Shown: positions 24,524-32,289 of the stretch, piece by piece
Position numbering within the stretch: the first letter of the stretch is position 1
Layout: every line of letters starts with the position of its first letter
NCBI GenBank assembly: GCA_002348905.1
Contig: DEBW01000068.1
Coordinates: forward strand, 8,395 to 52,366
DNA: 43,972 nt
From: Ruminococcus flavefaciens
GTDB taxonomy: Bacteria > Bacillota > Clostridia > Oscillospirales > Ruminococcaceae
Direction of reading: 5' to 3'
Position numbers and translations under genes: made by a program
The notes under the pieces: model-generated
Databases searched by the model: none
Seen by the model: only the letters and a program-made list of their open reading frames with translations
Told to the model about the DNA's origin: nothing

Positions 24524-25717
24524 TCACCATTTTTTAACAATTTTTGCTTCTGCTCCGCCATTATCGAACCTGAGAGAAACAGTATCGCCCTCATTTATGC
24601 TGTCCGAACTGCGAACCAGTTCATCTCCGCTGTAAACAAGGGAATAGCCTCTTGACATTACTTTGAGCGGACTAAGACTGTCGAGACGTGCTATCCTCTC
24701 AGAAAGCTCAGCCGAGCGCTTTTCAGTATATCTCTCAAAGGCTGAATCAAGGCGTTTTCCGGCATTTTCAACTTTCTCCGACATAAGTTTAAGCTTATTT
24801 TCCGGAGACTGTGCTGCAAGGCGTGAGCTGAGAACGCCATACCTGTCGGAAGCTCGTTCAAATGCTGTATTCACAGCTTTTTCAGCTCTGTTCATGTACT
24901 GACTGATGTTATTTTTTATCGTGCCGATATCGGGCGCAACAAGCTCTGCTGCTGCTGACGGGGTAGGTGCTCTCATATCCGCAGCGAGGTCGGTTATGGT
25001 AAAGTCCACCTCATGACCAACTGCCGATATAACAGGCACTTTGCAGCCGTAGACTGCTCTTGCCACCTGTTCGGTGTTGAAAGCGCTGAGGTCTTCGGCA
25101 GAGCCTCCGCCTCGTCCGACTATTATAACATCACAGCCTGCATTTTCAGCACGGAGTATACCTCTGCATATCGACTCCGGCGCACCTTCGCCCTGTACAA
25201 GAGCATTCACAGCGTAAAGCTCGCATAAAGGATAACGCCGTGTCAGCACATTGATGATATCACGCACAGCCGCTCCGCTGAGGGACGTTACAGCACCTAT
25301 TTTCTTAGGCATATAAGGCAGCGGACGCTTATGCTCCTGCGAGAATATCCCATCTTTTTCAAGCTTCTTTTTAAGCTGTTCAAGAGCAATACTCGCCTTT
25401 CCTGCACCTTCCGGTATGATATCGTTTGCGTAGAGCTGATATACTCCGTCACGCTCATAAACGCTTATACTTCCCGATACCACAACGGACATACCGTCCT
25501 CAGGAGCAAATTTAAGTCTTGACGCAGCCGATGCGAACATGACTGCTTTAAGCGAACTTTCAGCATCTTTCAGCGAAAAATAGCAGTGTCCGCTTTTGAA
25601 GTGTCTGGTAAAATTCGATATCTCGCCCTTGACCATTATGCCCTGAAGTATCCTGTCCCCTTTCAGCTTTGAGCCGATATACTTGTTTACCTGTGTAACT
25701 GTTACTATAGGCATCAC
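24524..25717 (-). CDS. xseA: Exodeoxyribonuclease VII large subunit
   Basis: The 397-residue protein has an N-terminal OB fold (VTQVNKYIGSKLKGDRIL, KGEISNFTRHFKSGHCYFSLKD) and the catalytic domain with ALVQGEGAPESICRGI, IIVGRGGGSAEDLSAFN and VISAVGHEVDFTITDLAADMRAPTPSAA. It then has coiled-coil helices and the short C-terminal beta region. It degrades single-stranded DNA from both ends with XseB. It overlaps the Kae1-like gene by four bases. MM gives two possible starts three bases apart. Confidence 0.96.
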   Translation of the reverse strand: MMPIVTVTQVNKYIGSKLKGDRILQGIMVKGEISNFTRHFKSGHCYFSLKDAESSLKAVMFASAASRLKFAPEDGMSVVVSGSISVYERDGVYQLYANDIIPEGAGKASIALEQLKKKLEKDGIFSQEHKRPLPYMPKKIGAVTSLSGAAVRDIINVLTRRYPLCELYAVNALVQGEGAPESICRGILRAENAGCDVIIVGRGGGSAEDLSAFNTEQVARAVYGCKVPVISAVGHEVDFTITDLAADMRAPTPSAAAELVAPDIGTIKNNISQYMNRAEKAVNTAFERASDRYGVLSSRLAAQSPENKLKLMSEKVENAGKRLDSAFERYTEKRSAELSERIARLDSLSPLKVMSRGYSLVYSGDELVRSSDSINEGDTVSLRFDNGGAEAKIVKKW

Positions 25718-26661
25718 TTATCACCCGTATGTTTCAGATATCCGTATATAGCCACTCCAGCCGCATTATCGCACGAAAACTCAGGAGCAGCAAAAGAAGC
25801 GCCGCTGTATACCGACACTATCCTGTCACGTATGAGCTTGTCTGACATTACTCCGCCTGCAAAAACAAGAGGAAGTCTGCCGTATTTTTCGATCGCAGAA
25901 GAAGTCATAGCAATGATAGTCTCAGCGATGAAGTCAAGGCAGTAACGTGCGATATTCTCAGGCTTTTCGCCTTTTTTGAGCATATCCTCGCACTTGTTCT
26001 GAACTCCGGAAAGGCAGCAGCTGCCGTCTTTCAGCACAGGCTTCACCTTATAGAGCTTATCTGCATTCACAGCAAGCTTTTCAAGCTCGATACCGCATGG
26101 GAAGCGCAGTCCGAGCATAACGCCTGTCCGGTCAACAGCCTGACCTGCTTTAAGGTCGAGGGAAGTACCTGCTTCGGTGATATTCATTATGTTCTCGCTG
26201 TCAGGTTCGCAGAGAAGGCAGTCAGTCGTACCTCCGCTAACATGGAAAGCGATGAATCTCTCGTTCACGAGGTCAAGTCTTTCCGCAGAATAAAGAGCAG
26301 CAAGGATATGACCTATCTGGTGGGAAGTAGTATACATCCTTACGCCCTGTATCGCTGAATAAGACCTTGCAAGTCCCTCACCGCAGAGAAAACACGGCAT
26401 ATATGAGCCTTCAATATTTCTCGGACGGGAAGAAGCCGTTATCGCTGCCGGACGGGAAATATGATACTCGCTGCAAAGCTGCTCTATCATATCCGGAAGC
26501 TGTTTTGTATGGTGGAACACAGCATCGCTCTGTCTCAGACCAAGCTCTCCTTCTTTTACCGGAAGGAGTTTTTTCCGCTGTACAATACGTTTTTCCTCGC
26601 TTATGTACACCGCAGCAGAGGTGGTATAATTACTGGTATCTATACCTATATAATCAGGCAT
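25714..26661 (-). CDS. Kae1/TsaD-like (peptidase M22 family) paralogue
   Basis: The 315-residue ASKHA-fold protein starts MPDYIGIDTSNYTTSAAVY. It has the HxxxH metal motif in TTSHQIGHILAA (about residues 110-121), HVSGGTTDCLL (about 139-149) and a late VFAGGVMSD nucleotide-binding loop. It resembles TsaD, which makes the t6A tRNA modification, but a second TsaD-like protein between nusB and xseA is a common Clostridia feature whose role is unclear to me. The ATG at 26661 is supported by GGAG 10 bases upstream and overlaps nusB by 8 bases. Confidence 0.85.
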   Translation of the reverse strand: MPDYIGIDTSNYTTSAAVYISEEKRIVQRKKLLPVKEGELGLRQSDAVFHHTKQLPDMIEQLCSEYHISRPAAITASSRPRNIEGSYMPCFLCGEGLARSYSAIQGVRMYTTSHQIGHILAALYSAERLDLVNERFIAFHVSGGTTDCLLCEPDSENIMNITEAGTSLDLKAGQAVDRTGVMLGLRFPCGIELEKLAVNADKLYKVKPVLKDGSCCLSGVQNKCEDMLKKGEKPENIARYCLDFIAETIIAMTSSAIEKYGRLPLVFAGGVMSDKLIRDRIVSVYSGASFAAPEFSCDNAAGVAIYGYLKHTGDK

Positions 26662-27064
26662 CTGCTTTTTCTCCGTGGTCACGGGAGTAAGTGCCGAGTA
26701 TGCCGTTTATGAAAGAAGTATCCTCACGGTATGTATAGTTCATGGCAAGCTTTACAGCCTCGCTTATAGCGACGTTCATCGGTGTCTTATCGTCGTATAT
26801 GCACTCATAGAGAGCTATTCTGAGTATAGCATGATTGAGCTTGGAAATACGTGAAAGCTTTCTTGATTTGCTGTAGCTTTCAATGATAGTATCTATCTCC
26901 TCAGCATGGGCAAGAGTACCGTTGACCATTTCCTTTACCTCGTCATTAACGGTTATCTCGTCTATCTCCTCAGCGATATCGTAAAGCTCCTGAATATCAT
27001 CATCACGCAGAAGCTGCTCAAAAACAAGCTTAAAAGCGCTGTCTCTTACATCTCTTCTTGACAT
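26654..27064 (-). CDS. nusB: Transcription antitermination protein NusB
   Basis: The 136-residue all-helical protein has the NusB pattern: N-terminal SRRDVRDSAFKLVFEQLLRDD, central YSKSRKLSRISKLNHAILRIALYE, and C-terminal VAISEAVKLAMNYTYREDTSFINGILG. NusB binds boxA RNA with NusE/S10 and supports rRNA transcription. It follows the asp23 gene by 18 bases, an order conserved in Firmicutes. Confidence 0.96.
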   Translation of the reverse strand: MSRRDVRDSAFKLVFEQLLRDDDIQELYDIAEEIDEITVNDEVKEMVNGTLAHAEEIDTIIESYSKSRKLSRISKLNHAILRIALYECIYDDKTPMNVAISEAVKLAMNYTYREDTSFINGILGTYSRDHGEKADA

Positions 27065-27082
27065 TATATCTCTCCTTAACTT

Positions 27083-27418
27083 TTAATCGAACACAACTCC
27101 GCTTACTGTAACATTAACTCTTGCTACAGCAACGCCAGTCATATTCTGAACATTTTCCTTAACGGCTGTCTGAACCTCTTCAGCTACAGCAGTGGCTTTT
27201 ATGCCGCTTTTAACTTTAATCTTTATGTCGAGAGCTGCAACGTCACCGATAACGCTCACAGTAATAGGACCGTTCTTTCTCAGTTTACTCATTGCATTTA
27301 CCTCTCCGGCGAGACCTGCCACACCCTTGACATCAAGTGCAGCAAGTCTTGCAACGGTGATGATAACATCCTCTGATATTTTAAGCTCGCTCGGTGCAGT
27401 GTTTTTCACATCGTCCAT
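27083..27418 (-). CDS. Asp23/Gls24-family envelope stress protein
   Basis: The 111-residue protein has the Asp23 domain: LKISEDVIITVARLAALDVKGVAGLAG at about residues 12-38 and a second half with VKSGIKATAVAEEVQTAVKENVQNMTG. Family members are membrane-associated or cytosolic proteins linked to cell-envelope stress. Placement directly before nusB is standard in Firmicutes. It is the first gene of a 14-gene unit and has its own promoter about 75 bases upstream. Confidence 0.93.
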   Translation of the reverse strand: MDDVKNTAPSELKISEDVIITVARLAALDVKGVAGLAGEVNAMSKLRKNGPITVSVIGDVAALDIKIKVKSGIKATAVAEEVQTAVKENVQNMTGVAVARVNVTVSGVVFD

Positions 27419-27446
27419 TTTTATACCTCCGTCTTGCTGAAGATTT

Positions 27447-27481
27447 GAGTGTATCTTTTAATCAAAAGCACGTATACACTC
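27447..27481 (-). promoter_or_regulatory. Leader hairpin upstream of the asp23 gene
   Basis: GAGTGTAT (27474-27481) and ATACACTC (27447-27454) can form an 8-base-pair stem near the 5' end of the asp23 operon transcript. No U-run follows, so it is not a terminator. It may stabilise the 5' end or have no function. Confidence 0.5.
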
Positions 27482-27491
27482 CTACCTTTAC

Positions 27492-27520
27492 ATTATACCA
27501 AAAAAAATAGAAATATTCAA
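27492..27520 (-). promoter_or_regulatory. Sigma-A promoter of the asp23-dtd operon
   Basis: The minus strand has TTGAAT (27515-27520), 17 bases including a T-tract, and TATAAT (27492-27497). The -35 box begins right after the spoIIIAH stop codon. It separates the vegetative operon from the sporulation operon upstream. Confidence 0.85.
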
Positions 27521-28084
27521 CTACTTTACCTCAAAAATTCTGATATTTTCTGAAGAAACTTCTGTTTCGCCAAGAATTATATCTTTTATAGCCGCTGCCT
27601 GCGCCTTGTCAAGCCCTTCTGTCCTTACTACGACCTTAGCAGATTCGCCGTCAAGATAGGCAACGCAGTCCTCGAAACCCTGTGCTTTTACCAGTGATTC
27701 GATAGTACCTTCTGATTCTATCAGCTTTGAAACTTCGACAGCATCGAGAGCGTTGACTACCATTTCATTTTCGGTAATATCTCCGCCGCCGATCATCGTC
27801 TGTAAAGTCTGAACAGCCTCATCACGGTCGTTCATCTTGTCAAGTCTTGCCTGAGCGAAATAATCAGAGGCGGAAGGTTCGTCCACAGAAGCGCCTGCGT
27901 TCACGAATTCTGTATCGCCGTAGTTCACCTTGTCGCCCATTTCAGCACTTACCGGCATATCTCCGTTATCCTTTACTATCTTCGGTGCAGTTGTATAATT
28001 TATGTATACTGCGATAGCAAGCATAAGTGTAAGGCAGGTCATGATTATCTGTTTTTTACCGATTATGATTGAAGGCTTTTTCAT
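27521..28084 (-). CDS. spoIIIAH: Stage III sporulation protein AH
   Basis: The 187-residue protein has an N-terminal membrane anchor (MKKPSIIIGKKQIIMTCLTL, about residues 12-30). Its extracellular domain ends in a YscJ/FliF-like ring-building motif region (NALDAVEVSKLIESEGTIESLVKAQGFEDCVAYLDG, continuing to VVVRTEGLDKAQAAAIKDI). In sporulation it sits in the mother-cell membrane and binds SpoIIQ across the intermembrane space as part of the feeding-tube channel. It is the last gene of the operon, 11 bases after spoIIIAG. Confidence 0.93.
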   Translation of the reverse strand: MKKPSIIIGKKQIIMTCLTLMLAIAVYINYTTAPKIVKDNGDMPVSAEMGDKVNYGDTEFVNAGASVDEPSASDYFAQARLDKMNDRDEAVQTLQTMIGGGDITENEMVVNALDAVEVSKLIESEGTIESLVKAQGFEDCVAYLDGESAKVVVRTEGLDKAQAAAIKDIILGETEVSSENIRIFEVK

Positions 28085-28095
28085 AGTTTATCTCC

Positions 28096-28614
28096 TCATT
28101 TCATTTTAGTTACGTAAATTTTGCTTGTTGGTATACCAAGTGCCGCAGAAGCCGCTTTGTATACCCTCTCCTCAACTGCCGGACTTCCGCAGCCTGTACA
28201 TACGATGACTGCGCCTTTTATTTCCGGAGTCTCGACTGTTTCTATCAGCGGAGTGCGCTGACTGCTTCCACCCGTCATAACATATTTTTTCTCCTCCTCC
28301 GTCTTGTTCTCTGAGCTGCTTTTTTTGCCCTCAGCAGCGTAAACGTATCTCTCACCGCTGCCAACAGTGAGGTATACTTCTGCTTCGCCTGCGCCGTCTA
28401 TATTGCGGATAAGCTCCCTGAGCCTTTTTTCGGTAGTCCGGCAGTATTCCTCACTTGCCGACGGCGGTGCAGGTTCGTCAGTTACAGGCTGCTTCTTGTC
28501 CGGCAGAAAAGATGATATCATTATCAGCAGCAGACCTGCCGCTGCGAGAGCTGTGACGGCAGCAGCAGAGCGTCTACCCTTCGGCAGTTTCAGCAAATTC
28601 TTCACCGCTTCCAT
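28096..28614 (-). CDS. spoIIIAG: Stage III sporulation protein AG
   Basis: The 172-residue protein has one membrane segment (about residues 17-38) followed by a ring-forming domain: LRELIRNIDGAGEAEVYLTVGSGE and a C-terminal PEIKGAVIVCTGCGSPAVEERVYKAASAALG. It forms a large ring in the mother-cell membrane of the SpoIIIA-SpoIIQ complex. Its start lies 41 bases inside the end of spoIIIAF, a long overlap suggesting coupled translation. Confidence 0.93.
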   Translation of the reverse strand: MEAVKNLLKLPKGRRSAAAVTALAAAGLLLIMISSFLPDKKQPVTDEPAPPSASEEYCRTTEKRLRELIRNIDGAGEAEVYLTVGSGERYVYAAEGKKSSSENKTEEEKKYVMTGGSSQRTPLIETVETPEIKGAVIVCTGCGSPAVEERVYKAASAALGIPTSKIYVTKMK

Positions 28615-29059
28615 TTATGACCTCCGTTTCCCAGCCGATGCTGTTTTTCACAATGACAGATGCAGCTTCAAAATCCTCTGTTGTGACCGTCACCTTAGTA
28701 ATAGATATGCTGCCGTCAGAAGAAATATTAACCTCAGCCGAAATATTTTTAAGTTCTATACCGGCGGCTGATATCTGCTGTGAGAGGATATCCTCCACAT
28801 TTCCGGCAGTCTGCTGAGCAAGAGCCTTGTTGTATATCTCCTGCTGAGTATCAGAATATTCAAATTCGTATGCACTTATTTCCGGCAGTTCAAAGTGAAA
28901 AACTCCGCTTACAAAAGGCGTGATAAGCACGACAGCCAGCAGTATATCCAGCATAGTTTTAAGCTGGTCTTTCATTTTAAGTCCTCCGGCAGTCTGACCT
29001 ATGATGAATTTTACTGCCGAGATGACACATACTGAGAGCACCGCTGCTTTTATCTCCAT
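28574..29059 (-). CDS. spoIIIAF: Stage III sporulation protein AF
   Basis: The 161-residue protein has two N-terminal membrane segments (about residues 5-22 and 33-52) and a soluble C-terminal domain with alternating hydrophobic strands (KNISAEVNISSDGSISITKVTV). It is part of the SpoIIIA complex that connects mother cell and forespore. Position between AE and AG and length fit the family, although the sequence is among the less conserved of the set. Confidence 0.88.
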   Translation of the reverse strand: MEIKAAVLSVCVISAVKFIIGQTAGGLKMKDQLKTMLDILLAVVLITPFVSGVFHFELPEISAYEFEYSDTQQEIYNKALAQQTAGNVEDILSQQISAAGIELKNISAEVNISSDGSISITKVTVTTEDFEAASVIVKNSIGWETEVINGSGEEFAETAEG

Positions 29060-29069
29060 AAAGCACCTC

Positions 29070-30164
29070 CTAACCTATGGTCTGAGCGATTATCGCTGAG
29101 GAGATTATGAACATCAGCGAGTAGCTTATGAGTATGCACTGAGCTATAGCAAGTCCGCTGTCAAAGCTTTTCAGCAGTTTTGACACAGCTTTTACCGAAA
29201 AAAGGTCAGCAGCGGCTGCTCCGGCACACATAACTCCACGATAAATGAATATTTCAAGTATTTTCGGCAGAAGAAGTATCACAACGCCGATTATGCCAGC
29301 CACTCCGACAGTTCCGCCTATGACTTCAAAGCTGCCTTTGATAGTTGCATATGCATCAGAAACTGCTCCGCCGACTATCGGCACAGCACTTGATACAAGC
29401 ATTTTTGCAGTTTTGGCAGCAGCTCCGTCAGCTTTTCCGCAAATCGTACACTTCAAACCCACAAAACCGGTAAAAAGTGTCATTGAAGCCGTAACTGCAA
29501 AGGTAACTCCTTTTTTAAGAAATGAAGATATGCTTTCAAGCGATGAATCCGGAAAAACGCTTCCGGCGGCTGCAAGAGCCGCTGTTGTACCGAGTACAGG
29601 CAGAAGCCAGTTATCAGAAAGTTCGACAAAAAGTTCAGACGCTCCGAGCATGAGCATATGATAAGCTCCGGCAGTTGTGAAGCCTCCAGACAGCAGAGCC
29701 GCCGCTGAAAATACCGGCACAAACACAAGTATAAAGCTTCCGCAAAGTTCTATATCCGTCAGAGTATCGCTGTAGACCTCCATAAGCTGCGGAGCTGTCA
29801 CGGTTACGGCACTTATAACGCTTACCATGCTGTAAAGTTCGCCGGACGTTCCGTTCAGGACACCGCCGGCAGTATTTTTTATGACTGCACTCAGCACCAC
29901 CAATAAAAATATCACCGTAAGCATATGCATCGGAGCTGTAAGCCTTGAAGTGAGTTTTCCCACGATAAGTTCGGATATTTCGCTGAAACTCATATCTGTA
30001 ATATCTTCATAGGCTATGCCAAGGTCATAGTCTGCAAGAACACCGTCAATCTCCTGAGTAATCTCGTCACGCACATCAGCTTCATCTGTGGCACAGGCTG
30101 TAAACGGCTGAACTACGCATAAAACAAGTATAAACGCAAGAAAAAATATCATTACCCTGTTCAT
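29070..30164 (-). CDS. spoIIIAE: Stage III sporulation protein AE
   Basis: The 364-residue protein has an N-terminal signal-like segment (MNRVMIFFLAFILVLCVVQP), a short external region and about seven membrane segments from residue 75 onward. The family's Gly-rich membrane stretches such as VPIVGGAVSDAYATIKGSFEVIGGTVG are evident. It is the largest membrane component of the SpoIIIA channel. It starts 1 base after spoIIIAD. Confidence 0.94.
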   Translation of the reverse strand: MNRVMIFFLAFILVLCVVQPFTACATDEADVRDEITQEIDGVLADYDLGIAYEDITDMSFSEISELIVGKLTSRLTAPMHMLTVIFLLVVLSAVIKNTAGGVLNGTSGELYSMVSVISAVTVTAPQLMEVYSDTLTDIELCGSFILVFVPVFSAAALLSGGFTTAGAYHMLMLGASELFVELSDNWLLPVLGTTAALAAAGSVFPDSSLESISSFLKKGVTFAVTASMTLFTGFVGLKCTICGKADGAAAKTAKMLVSSAVPIVGGAVSDAYATIKGSFEVIGGTVGVAGIIGVVILLLPKILEIFIYRGVMCAGAAAADLFSVKAVSKLLKSFDSGLAIAQCILISYSLMFIISSAIIAQTIG

Positions 30165-30165
30165 T

Positions 30166-30564
30166 CTAATTCCTCTGTAATAATTCGCTTATCTGACTTA
30201 TCAGCGCCTTGACAAGCGGCAAACTTATAAATGCTACCGCTCCCCTTCCCCACATCTCCGCCGCCGAAGCTATGGCATTTTCACCGCTGTCCCGGCAAAG
30301 TTCACAGGTGATCTGAGTTATGAAGCATATAGCTGCCGCCTTGAATATCAGCGAAAGATAGCTCTCAGATACTCCGGCTTGTGTGAAAATATCTCGCACA
30401 TCGCTAAGAACCGGTGAAAGAAGCGAGAAAGTCCCTCCGGCAACTATGGTACAGGCGGCTATCGAAAGCAAAAGTGACTGTTCACGGCTGTACTGCCTTA
30501 GAAGTACCGCAAGAATAGCTGCACATACGCAGAATACAGCCGTTGCAAAAGTACGGTCTACCAT
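30166..30564 (-). CDS. spoIIIAD: Stage III sporulation protein AD
   Basis: The 132-residue protein has four membrane segments and the typical middle sequence LSPVLSDVRDIFTQAGVSESYLSLIFKAAAICFITQITCELCRDSGE. It belongs to the SpoIIIAC/AD family. It overlaps spoIIIAC by 7 bases. Confidence 0.93.
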   Translation of the reverse strand: MVDRTFATAVFCVCAAILAVLLRQYSREQSLLLSIAACTIVAGGTFSLLSPVLSDVRDIFTQAGVSESYLSLIFKAAAICFITQITCELCRDSGENAIASAAEMWGRGAVAFISLPLVKALISQISELLQRN

Positions 30565-30755
30565 AGTCCGAACACCGTCTTTACAGTCTCGAACAAGCCG
30601 CCGATCTCCTGAACGATTATCACAAGGACTACTATAAGTCCGGCAAGTGTTGTCATCATAGCCTGCTCTTCACGCTCAGCACGTTTCAGCACGAGATTCA
30701 GTACCGCAACTATTATACCAGTTCCGGCAATTTTAAAAATGAGGTCGATATCCAT
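30558..30755 (-). CDS. spoIIIAC: Stage III sporulation protein AC
   Basis: The 65-residue protein has two membrane segments (about residues 5-22 and 34-55), beginning MDIDLIFKIAGTGIIVAVLN. It matches SpoIIIAC in length and pattern (KRAEREEQAMMTTLAGLIVVL). It is a small subunit of the SpoIIIA complex, 15 bases after spoIIIAB. Confidence 0.93.
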   Translation of the reverse strand: MDIDLIFKIAGTGIIVAVLNLVLKRAEREEQAMMTTLAGLIVVLVIIVQEIGGLFETVKTVFGLW

Positions 30756-30770
30756 TATTCACCCTTCCCG

Positions 30771-31274
30771 TCATATCACGATGATACCAGCCATAAGCCC
30801 CATTAACAGTCCGGCACTTCGGTAAAGTCCGGACTTTTTTATGTAGTTTTCCCTGCGAAGCACCGATAAAGCTTCCGCCTCTGTTATAAGCTGGTCTATT
30901 GCTGCCGACTGGCTTTCCCTGTCAGACCTGCCGAGAACAGCTCCGAGCTGTAGAAGAATATCCATCTCCTTTTCGGGTATATTCTCCGAGCGCACTTCAT
31001 TCTCCCATATATTGCGGAAGTCACAGCTATGACCGTAGCTATCAGGAAGTCTGCCAACAAACGAAAACACTTTAAGTTCATCGTCCGCCCTGAGATTTCT
31101 GCACACCTCATAAATGTCGTCACAACGGTAGCAGACAAGAAATTTCACACGCTGTAAAAGGTAAATCAGCACTTCGCAGACTTTCTGCTGACTTCTCAGC
31201 TTGTCCGAAAAAGTCATGCCTGCAAAACATCCGGCAGCCGTAAACATCGCCGCAGCCAAAATTCTAATCAGCAT
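30771..31274 (-). CDS. spoIIIAB: Stage III sporulation protein AB
   Basis: The 167-residue protein starts MLIRILAAAMFTAAGCFAGM, with an N-terminal membrane segment. A helical cytosolic-type middle (SDKLRSQQKVCEVLIYLLQRVKF) and a C-terminal membrane segment (GLLMGLMAGIIVI) follow, with the family's YCR-like Cys-Arg region replaced by LVCYRCDD. The ATG at 31274 is preceded by AAGGAGG at 7 bases; an upstream TTG at 31280 is less likely. It overlaps spoIIIAA by 11 bases. Confidence 0.92.
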   Translation of the reverse strand: MLIRILAAAMFTAAGCFAGMTFSDKLRSQQKVCEVLIYLLQRVKFLVCYRCDDIYEVCRNLRADDELKVFSFVGRLPDSYGHSCDFRNIWENEVRSENIPEKEMDILLQLGAVLGRSDRESQSAAIDQLITEAEALSVLRRENYIKKSGLYRSAGLLMGLMAGIIVI

Positions 31275-32169
31275 TGTCAAGCCTCCTTATCTCAACAATT
31301 TCTCCCGGAGAGAACGAACCTTTCAAGAAAACCCCGTACTTAAAAGCGCCGCTTTTCAACAGTTTCTGAACTATTTCACGCTTTACAAGTTCGGCATATC
31401 CGGAAGCGTGGATAGTCGCACAGAAGCTTACTCCGCAGCCTGCACCTTTTAAAATTGCCTCCACATCAGCATCTCCGGCAATCTCATCGCAGAAAATATA
31501 GTCCGGAGAAAGTGCCCTTATCGCTGAAATTATGCCTTTGCTCCGCTCACATCCTGAGAGTACATTTGTAAGTGCTCCGACATCGTTCGTTATCTTCTTA
31601 CCCGATGTACAGGCAATCTCGTTCCGCTCATCTATGAGAGAAACTTTTTTCCTGTTCCCGACACATCGGCAGGCATCACGCAACAGTGTTGTCTTGCCTG
31701 AGTTGACTCCGCCGCATATCAGCACTCCGGCATTTTCATTAAACAAAGGAAGTATCTCACGGCAGCAGTCTTTCACGCATCTTGATATACGAAAAGAAAT
31801 ACCAGTTACAGCCGTAATGATGCCGTCCTCGTTGTACTGACCTGACAGACCGGCTCTTACACCGTTTTCAAGCATAATATAGCCTTGTTTCAACTCTTTT
31901 TCGTGGCTGTGGAAAGAATAATGTGTTATCTTGTCAAGAATACTGTCTATGTCCTCCGGCATACATATAATACACATAGTATTGCTCCTGCAAGAAGCAA
32001 TACCGTTCCCTGTGAGATACATAATGCAGTCAGGGTATACCAGTGCCGGAGGTCTGCCGGTATATAATCGAAACTCGGTAAGGTCAGATGCTCTCGGCAT
32101 CTTTTCAAGCGCCTGACGATATCCTGCTGTCATATAGTTCATGATGACATCAATGCTTGTACGTTCCAA
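31264..32169 (-). CDS. spoIIIAA: Stage III sporulation protein AA (ATPase)
   Basis: The protein (about 301 residues) is a secretion-ATPase-like P-loop protein. CGGVNSGKTTLLRDACR is Walker A (about residues 152-168 in this numbering), SPDYIFCDEIAGDADVEAI is the Walker B region, and FCATIHASGYAEL follows. It powers or assembles the SpoIIIA complex. The start is not certain: the GTG at 32190 lies on top of the predicted transcription start of the sigma-E promoter, so it is unlikely. AAAGGAG followed 11 bases later by TTG at 32169 is my choice, and an ATG at 32142 is possible. Confidence 0.92.
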   Translation of the reverse strand: MERTSIDVIMNYMTAGYRQALEKMPRASDLTEFRLYTGRPPALVYPDCIMYLTGNGIASCRSNTMCIICMPEDIDSILDKITHYSFHSHEKELKQGYIMLENGVRAGLSGQYNEDGIITAVTGISFRISRCVKDCCREILPLFNENAGVLICGGVNSGKTTLLRDACRCVGNRKKVSLIDERNEIACTSGKKITNDVGALTNVLSGCERSKGIISAIRALSPDYIFCDEIAGDADVEAILKGAGCGVSFCATIHASGYAELVKREIVQKLLKSGAFKYGVFLKGSFSPGEIVEIRRLDNAD

Positions 32170-32193
32170 ACCTTTCAACTCTCCTTTCACTTA

Positions 32194-32223
32194 ATAGTAT
32201 GCCTGTCCATCAGGAGATATGAC
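32194..32223 (-). promoter_or_regulatory. Sigma-E-type promoter of the spoIIIA operon
   Basis: The minus strand has GTCATAT (32217-32223), a 15-base spacer and CATACTAT (32194-32201). This closely fits the mother-cell sigma-E consensus (about ATATT, then CATACANT with 14-15 bases between). It begins immediately after the U-tract of the upstream terminator and ends 4 bases before the open GTG of spoIIIAA. Confidence 0.82.
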
Positions 32224-32249
32224 AAAAAAAGGGACGCACGAAGCGTCCC
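32224..32249 (-). terminator. Second of two tandem terminators after the sugar transporter
   Basis: GGGACGC/GCGTCCC form a 7-base-pair stem (32231-32249) with a 5-base loop, followed on the minus strand by seven U (32224-32230). It separates the transporter from spoIIIAA. Confidence 0.9.
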
Positions 32250-32251
32250 AT

Positions 32252-32280
32252 AAAAAACAGCGTACCGAAGTACGCTGTTT
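32252..32280 (-). terminator. First of two tandem terminators after the sugar transporter
   Basis: The minus RNA AAACAGCGUAC-UUCG-GUACGCUGUUU is an 11-base-pair stem with a UUCG tetraloop (32255-32280), extended by U-tract bases at 32252-32257. It begins 10 bases after the permease stop codon. Confidence 0.92.
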
Positions 32281-32289
32281 GATAAGCAA

